Assembly (NCBI GenBank): GCA_032718475.1
Contig: JAUCBJ010003403.1
Span: forward strand, 1 to 22,078
Length of the DNA stretch: 22,078 bases
Source of the DNA: Nemertoderma westbladi
Lineage: Eukaryota; Xenacoelomorpha; Nemertodermatida; Nemertodermatidae
Reading direction: 5' to 3'
Part shown: piece by piece, positions 17,497 through 22,078 of the stretch
How positions within the stretch are numbered: position 1 is the stretch's first letter
How the letters are laid out: each line of letters starts with the position of its first letter
The notes under the pieces: generated by a model
The model's database searches: none
What the model was told of the DNA's origin: nothing
The model's input: the letters and a program-made list of their open reading frames with translations, nothing else
Program-made: the position numbers and the translations under genes

Positions 17497-18410
17497 ATGG
17501 AGAGTTTATTAGAGCAGCAACGGAGATGCCATGAGGAGAGAGAACGATATATGGAGGCGATGGTCAAAGAGTTCATGACTAAAAAAACTACGCATTCCGA
17601 GCAGATTAACTCGGACCATCGGATCCGATACCTTCGGGACTGCTACTCCGACACATCGGCGAAACTCGCACAGATATATCTGGACCAAGACGGCTCGAGA
17701 CGCGAGGAATTCCGAGCGATCGGTGGCCCAAACGAGTCGGCGGAATTCCAACGCCGGCTGCGGGACATTCGAGAGTTCCACAGACGCCATCCGGGAGAGA
17801 TCCAAGTCCCGCTGTCCGTGGAGTTTGATCGGTTGAACGTGGCGGGCGCGGGGGAAGCGAACGAAGAGGCTGTTAGTCTCGTTCAGTTTACCGACGAGGA
17901 AGGCTACGGGAAGTATCTGGACCTCACGGAATGCCATACAAACTATATGAACATCAAGGGTTTACCCCGGATTGATTACATAACGTATCTTACAGTGTTT
18001 GACAGGTTATTCGAAGTTTCTAAGAGTGATAAAGGTGCGGAATACAGGAAGTATTTGGAAGGTTTACAGGAGTATTTAGAGGGTTTTATCGATCGTGTGA
18101 CGCCTTTGTTGGACTTAGAGGAGGTTTACCGGGGTATAGAGGCGGGTTTCAATGAGTCCTGGGCGACGGGTACCTTTCCCGGGTGGGCGGACACCGCCGG
18201 TACCGAGACCGCCAACCGTGTCGATTTGTCCACTTATCGGTCCCCCGAGGAACTCGCCTCGTTAGGTTTGGATCAACTGAAGGCGCATCTCAGCAACCTC
18301 GGTATGAAGTGCGGTGGAACGTTAGAGGAACGCGCCCAACGGTTGTTCCTCACTCCTTGAATTCCTTAGATCCGTCGTTGTTTACTAGAAGGAGGGTCGC
18401 TGGCTCCCAA
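17497..18410 (+). CDS. SF3A3: SF3A3 (SF3a60 splicing factor), exon 1, with apparent frameshift
   Basis: SF3A3 is the 60-kDa subunit of SF3a in the U2 snRNP, needed for branch-site recognition and prespliceosome assembly in the nucleus. The frame from ATG 17497 encodes ESLLEQQRRCHEERERY, QINSDHRIR, EFHRRHPGEIQVPLSVEF (93-110), FTDEEGYGKYLDL (131-143), IDYITYLTVFDRLF (159-172) and a SAP-like block, SPEELASLGLDQLKAHLSNL (249-268) then KCGGTLEERAQRLF (271-284). It hits TGA at 18358-18360. The next conserved segment, SLNSLDPSLFTRR (human KSLESLDTSLFAK), is in the -1 frame and stays open to the donor CAA|GTGAGT at 18410/18411. Only that frame joins exon 2 in phase. So either one base is missing from the sequence, or the allele is broken, or the exon contains an unusual recoding event. 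Confidence 0.92.
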
Positions 18411-18517
18411 GTGAGTTACTTTACTAGAATATTAATAAAATCAAATATTACGCGAAACCCCGAAATATAATTAATGTTGGGTTCAGTCGATTACTCCCAA
18501 AAATACTTAAAGTGTAA

Positions 18518-18525
18518 CCTGGGCC
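18518..18525. repeat. Target-site duplication, left (CCTGGGCC)
   Basis: The 8 bp immediately before the left TIR are identical to 19747-19754. Confidence 0.95.
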
Positions 18526-18729
18526 TAGGGCTGGCAATCCCGGAGGGTTATTGAAATCCCGGGATTCCGGGATCAGAAATGGTCCAATCCCGGGATCCCG
18601 GGATTAATCCCGGGATTTAGAATTTCAGGAATAATGTAGGTGAAAAAATACTTGTGTCAATTAATAGCAATGAATTTCCTTTTTTTAATATTAATATTAG
18701 GTATCTATTACTGATACTGATACTGTTAA

Positions 18730-18830
18730 AGTAGTTAACTAAAGTTAACTAATATACAGTAGTTAACCTATAGTTAACTATTATACTGTAGTTAACAAAC
18801 AGTTAATAAACAGTAGTTAATCGTTAACAA
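18730..18830. repeat. Degenerate ~30-bp tandem repeat rich in GTTAAC
   Basis: About three and a half copies of a unit of the type AGTAGTTAACtaaAGTTAAC lie end to end, with six exact GTTAAC sites in 100 bp. It lies inside the hAT element and overlaps the end of the truncated transposase frame. Confidence 0.7.
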
Positions 18831-19334
18831 TTGTTCGACATTCTTCAGCGAATTTCTTAATATGCGAACTGACTGAATTATGTGAAATTGGCAAGGTGTA
18901 TCCAGACCTTTGAAAAAGACAACGTAAATCACACGATGTCTCAAACACAGAAAATGGAAGGCCATCCACTGCCTGACTGCTATTAATCTAGGTAGTACTG
19001 CATTGAGTGAATATTCCTTGGACCCAAAGTAGTTGTCGATTGTTAAAGTTTTTTGAATAGGCCTTGCTTTATTAGTAGATTTAACCTGAGCTTCAGTAAT
19101 ATCAGCGGTGTCGTTTTCATTGGAATTGGTGGTAATCTTCTTTTTAAGAAGGTTGGTATTATGCACGGATTTTAGGTGCGTGTGTAGACCTTTTGTAGAT
19201 CCGCCACCACACTTTATTAACTTGTTACACGGTGAATCACATACTTGAAATATACACTTAGCTACATCCCCGTGTCTAAGGAAGTTCTGCCATACTCCTT
19301 CAGATTTGAAATGTGTAAACTGTCCATCTGCCAT
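18792..19334 (-). pseudogene. Truncated hAT transposase (BED zinc finger)
   Basis: The 180-codon frame begins MADGQFTHFKSEGVWQNFLR and contains a BED-finger-like region (C27 and C32, then GLHTHLKSVH with H53 and H58). It continues with KTLTIDNYFGSKEYSLNAVL, as in N-terminal parts of hAT transposases. The spacing C-x4-C is wider than the usual C-x2-C. After about residue 165 the frame runs into the GTTAAC repeat and ends. The RNase-H-like catalytic domain and the hAT dimerisation domain are missing. If translated, it could at most bind DNA. Identification rests on motif pattern, not on a search. Confidence 0.75.
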
Positions 19335-19746
19335 TGTTATTATTTATAGAGGCCAACTCAAATTACCGGTAAAGGACCGGTACAACTAAACTACTGTAAG
19401 TATCAGTATCAGAAGCCTATGTCATTGCAAAGACAGGTGCGTCCTACTACCACTCAGCCAGTACTGGCCGGTACCGGTATGCATGCACAGTCCATCACAT
19501 CCGGTATAGTTTCAGTTTGGCCCTATTGTAACAGTGTTACTGGTTTAGGCCTAGCCCTACCTACATGGACATTAATAATGACATTATTGTCACGATATAC
19601 TGTATTAAATTGTTACTGTCAACCTGTGGAAATGCTTTAACCAAAATCCCGGGATTTTTGTTCTTGAATCCCGGGATTTCGGGATTGCATTTTATTCCGG
19701 GATCCCGGGATCCCGGAATCCCGGGATCCCGGGATTGCCAGCCCTA

Positions 19747-19754
19747 CCTGGGCC
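19747..19754. repeat. Target-site duplication, right (CCTGGGCC)
   Basis: Identical to 18518-18525 and directly adjoins the right TIR. Confidence 0.95.
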
Positions 19755-20289
19755 CGGTTGCATTTGCATATAAGTATGTTTTCATTATAAAGGCTTTTGA
19801 GCAGTAAAGTTCTAGGCCTACCAATTTAATACTGTAGAATTTGTTGAAGTTCATAGGATGCGAATCAGCCAAAGTAAAAAAACTCCATCTCAATCATGGC
19901 TTTATTAAAAGCATTTATTTTTATATACGGTATTAATAAATTTTTTTCGTTAGCGTTTTCGTAGTTTTCCAGCAGAAAACAACTATCATCTTTGGTCCAG
20001 TCGGCAGCCCGGTCTTTTCTTTGGCTTAAAACATTATCATTTAGAATAATTATAATAATTTATTGTATCGTGTGGACTTAAATGCCATACAGTAGTTATA
20101 AACTGAAATTAGTAAACGAAACGTATACTGTATGAATTGAAGGAATACCACAAACTGAAACTAAATTGCTGAGATGCAAGACGCACTTTTATGGTAAATT
20201 ATTAGATAAGTTGAACTTAGCTAAGGTGGGACCTTAAATATTTTATGCAACCGCACTTTATGAGGCACTTAGTAAAGTATCACCCACCC

Positions 20290-20500
20290 GAATCTATTTA
20301 AGGTGAATTGTCAGCATTGATTACATTCAATATTTAAGGTGAAGCTTAAAGATAAGGCCGACCTAAAGTATTTAAGGTGCACTTAGTTAAGTAGCGCCTT
20401 AAAACTATAAGGTGGCACTTAAAATTGTGGACCAACTTAAGTTTAAAGGTGGCACTTACTTAAGGACGGATGTTGATATTTAAGGCAACACTTAGAAAAA
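20290..20500. repeat. Degenerate repeat of TTTAAGGTG(G)CACTTA, ~36-bp period
   Basis: Related words begin near 20298, 20331, 20368, 20407, 20440 and 20478, at intervals of about 33-39 bp. They are most similar in the core (T)AAGGTG followed by CACTTA or AGCTTA. An earlier diverged copy may start at 20220. Confidence 0.65.
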
Positions 20501-20699
20501 AAATAATATGTAATTCTAATAATAAATTATTTATTATTTGAAAGTTATTTTATTTTGGATAAAAAAATCGAAAAATTAAATTGAAATTTTATGCCCTTCT
20601 GTTTCTTTACCCATACAGTAGCCACTTTTACTTATTTTCACATTAATAATTAATAATAATAAGACGTCAGGCCCCAATTCATTTATTTCGGGTATTTAG

Positions 20700-21275
20700 G
20701 TCGACGAATCCGACAAACAACGTCAAATCGCGGCGATGGAAGCGAGAATCTACAAACTGGTGGAGTTGGTTGGAGAACAGCGGAAAGCGACGCGAGAGAA
20801 CGTCCAACGCAAACAGGCGAGAACCGGCCAGGAGCGCGACACCGAGGACGACGCCGATATGATAGAGGAGGAGGATGAGGACGACGAAGAGGAAGTCCCC
20901 TACAACCCGAAGAACCTGCCACTCGGGTGGGACGGTAAACCCATCCCCTACTGGCTCTACAAACTCCACGGCTTGAATCTCAACTTCTCGTGCGAGATCT
21001 GCGGCAACCAGACCTACCGCGGTCCCAAGGCCTTCCAACGGCACTTCGCCGAGTGGCGTCACGCCCACGGGATGCGCTGTCTCGGGATCCCCAACACCGC
21101 CCATTTCGCGAGCGTCACGCAGATAGAAGACGCTTTGGCGCTGTGGGAGAAACTTAAGAGTCAGAAAACCGTGGAGAGATGGGATCCCGACCAAGAGGAA
21201 GAGTTCGAGGACTCCAGAGGGAATATAATGAACAAGAAGATGTACAAGGATATGGTTAAAGAGGGAATTCTATGA
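20700..21275 (+). CDS. SF3A3: SF3A3, exon 2 (C-terminal part)
   Basis: This exon encodes the last 191 residues, from VDESDKQRQIAAMEARIY to KMYKDMVKEGIL, ending at TGA 21273-21275. It continues exon 1 in phase 0 (human ...ERNKDIAFLEAQIYEYVEIL). It contains the conserved ENVQRKQARTG block, an acidic stretch (EDDADMIEEEDEDDEEE), the near-invariant YNPKNLPLGWDGKPIPYWLY, and the matrin-type C2H2 finger (CEIC with later H in FQRHFAEWRHAH), followed by GMRCLGIPNTAHF and VTQIEDALALWEKL. With exon 1 and one added base the protein would be about 496 aa; human SF3A3 is 501. The ATG at 20736 is internal and not a separate start. A polyadenylation signal follows 49 bp after the stop. Confidence 0.94.
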   Translation, partial: VDESDKQRQIAAMEARIYKLVELVGEQRKATRENVQRKQARTGQERDTEDDADMIEEEDEDDEEEVPYNPKNLPLGWDGKPIPYWLYKLHGLNLNFSCEICGNQTYRGPKAFQRHFAEWRHAHGMRCLGIPNTAHFASVTQIEDALALWEKLKSQKTVERWDPDQEEEFEDSRGNIMNKKMYKDMVKEGIL

Positions 21276-21323
21276 GACTCTAAGATATTGCAGAGCATCT
21301 GCAAACATTAGTTACTGCGGTGC

Positions 21324-21329
21324 AATAAA
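21324..21329 (+). terminator. Polyadenylation signal of SF3A3
   Basis: Canonical AATAAA about 49 bp after the stop codon, followed by T-rich sequence (TCTATTTATATG). Confidence 0.75.
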
Positions 21330-22078
21330 GTCTATTTATATGATATATTTCCCGTGTGTAAAACTATGTTTTTATTATTTTATTATTACATAAAATGGCT
21401 TCTAGTGTGTAGAGTAGCACTTTGCGGTTTGCTAATCCGATTGGTAGGTCATACGAACGCAACGAGTGCAACGAGTGCGTGGGCGGGGAAACAGGATTCA
21501 GGTTGAGGTGAGCTCTGTCTAACCCATTTAAAGCCTTTGGGTCAAACTGAAAATTTCCCTGGCAAGTGAGGCAGATAGTCCTTAGTAGTCCCCCTACTAA
21601 GGTGATCTTATCTTATGTATACGGGAGAATATTTGTAAAATCCAAATCTTTCGTGACGTGAACTAGTCTTATAGTAAGTTTTGGATCTTCTGTTAACATG
21701 TTTATCAGATGCACACCTGCACGAGTCTTTAAACTACTAATAATATTGTTCTTGAATAACATTATTGCCTTGTTGACATTAAAATGTACAAAATTAATTT
21801 AAGAGAATTCATTTAAATAGTCCCAAGTGAATTAAATAACAACAGTAATTCAGAAATTATTCAAACATTTAACTTAATGTAGAGTTCAGAAGAGACCAAC
21901 ATTGTGGAAAATATGAGATGTGAACAATCAAGTTGTAAATATTGATGATCATAATAATAATCAATAATTAAATTAGTAGACAATTTAAATTTAAATAAAA
22001 ACAATAAACCTAAAAGCAATGTGATTAGTTATGTGCCTTATTTCGTATTGGTGCACTATATAGTCCCCCACCACACTA
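21330..22078. other. SF3A3 3' flank, no gene seen
   Basis: AT-rich sequence with one GC-rich patch (about 21430-21490) that includes a short CAACGAGTG duplication. No coding frame, RNA gene or transposon end is recognised. Confidence 0.5.

Larger units (their letters stand above)
18526..19746 (-). mobile_element. hAT element with complete ends and truncated transposase
   Basis: The left end TAGGGCTGGCAATCCCGG is mirrored at the right end (CCGGGATTGCCAGCCCTA ending at 19746). A perfect 8-bp duplication CCTGGGCC flanks it. The TIR start TAGGG fits the hAT consensus YARNG. Both subterminal regions are dense in the palindrome ATCCCGGGAT, plausible transposase-binding repeats. The interior holds one minus-strand frame with a BED-type finger but no catalytic or dimerisation domain, so this 1221-bp copy is an internally deleted, non-autonomous derivative. 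It is antisense to SF3A3. Confidence 0.93.
18411..20699 (+). other. SF3A3 intron (2289 bp, phase 0)
   Basis: Donor GTGAGT at 18411, acceptor GGTATTTAG ending at 20699. Exon 2 starts with a full codon (GTC), consistent with the -1 frame at the end of exon 1. The intron contains a hAT element and a ~36-bp-period repeat, listed separately. The part 19755-20290 is AT-rich with nothing else recognised. Confidence 0.85.

Noticed and set aside
18340-18369. 28-bp micro-intron (GTTGTT...TTAG) as explanation of the SF3A3 frame change
   Set aside because: It is far below usual intron size, would delete conserved residues (RLF...NSL), and lacks a good donor. No slippery heptamer for programmed -1 frameshifting is visible either.
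19640-19807. Pro/Gly/Ser-repeat peptide ORF (IPGSRDPGIPGSRD)
   Set aside because: It is the translation of the CCCGGGAT subterminal repeat of the hAT element.
20736-21275. Independent short zinc-finger gene starting at ATG 20736
   Set aside because: The twelve codons upstream (from 20700) continue SF3A3 homology to a splice acceptor, and the product is the C-terminal third of SF3A3.

Overview
The window looks like nuclear DNA of an animal, most likely a marine invertebrate. It has three conserved eukaryotic protein genes with GT-AG introns, an AATAAA polyadenylation signal, AT-rich non-coding DNA, and many eukaryotic transposons (a tRNA-type SINE, non-LTR retrotransposons, hAT-like DNA elements). 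The genes have far fewer introns than their vertebrate counterparts: NOMO has 2 coding exons, SF3A3 has 2 and GLYCTK has 1. This points to a lineage with heavy intron loss. I cannot name the species; tunicates are one candidate, on weak grounds.

Layout. 1-4504 is a repeat-rich 5' flank. It holds a 293-bp and a 1957-bp terminal-inverted-repeat element of one hAT-like family. The larger one is flanked by near-identical 8-bp duplications and contains a nested SINE, a 125-bp direct repeat and a GC-rich array of hairpin repeats. Downstream are relics of non-LTR retrotransposons. 4505-13765 (+) is NOMO, a subunit of the ER BOS/multipass translocon complex. Its exons (4505-6686 and 12237-13765) join exactly in phase across a 5550-bp intron. 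That intron carries a 20-bp minisatellite with higher-order structure, a small palindromic foldback, a decayed LINE, a ~150-bp degenerate tandem repeat with a CTCF-like core, and a near-perfect 264-bp hairpin. 13766-15289 is intergenic and holds a young 5'-truncated copy of the same LINE with an 11-bp target-site duplication.

15290-16777 (-) is GLYCTK, a class II glycerate kinase without introns. It is convergent with NOMO and divergent from SF3A3, with 719 bp between the two start codons. 17497-21275 (+) is SF3A3 (SF3a60, U2 snRNP). Its first exon shows an apparent one-base frameshift near 18352-18360, just before the intron. The 2289-bp intron houses a complete-ended hAT element (18526-19746) with a perfect 8-bp target duplication and a truncated BED-finger transposase, followed by a ~36-bp-period repeat. 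21276-22078 is the 3' flank.

The three genes belong to unrelated housekeeping processes (membrane-protein biogenesis, glycerate metabolism, splicing), and nothing in the sequence suggests a shared pathway. The window's interest lies in the transposon archaeology and in several unexplained repeat structures.
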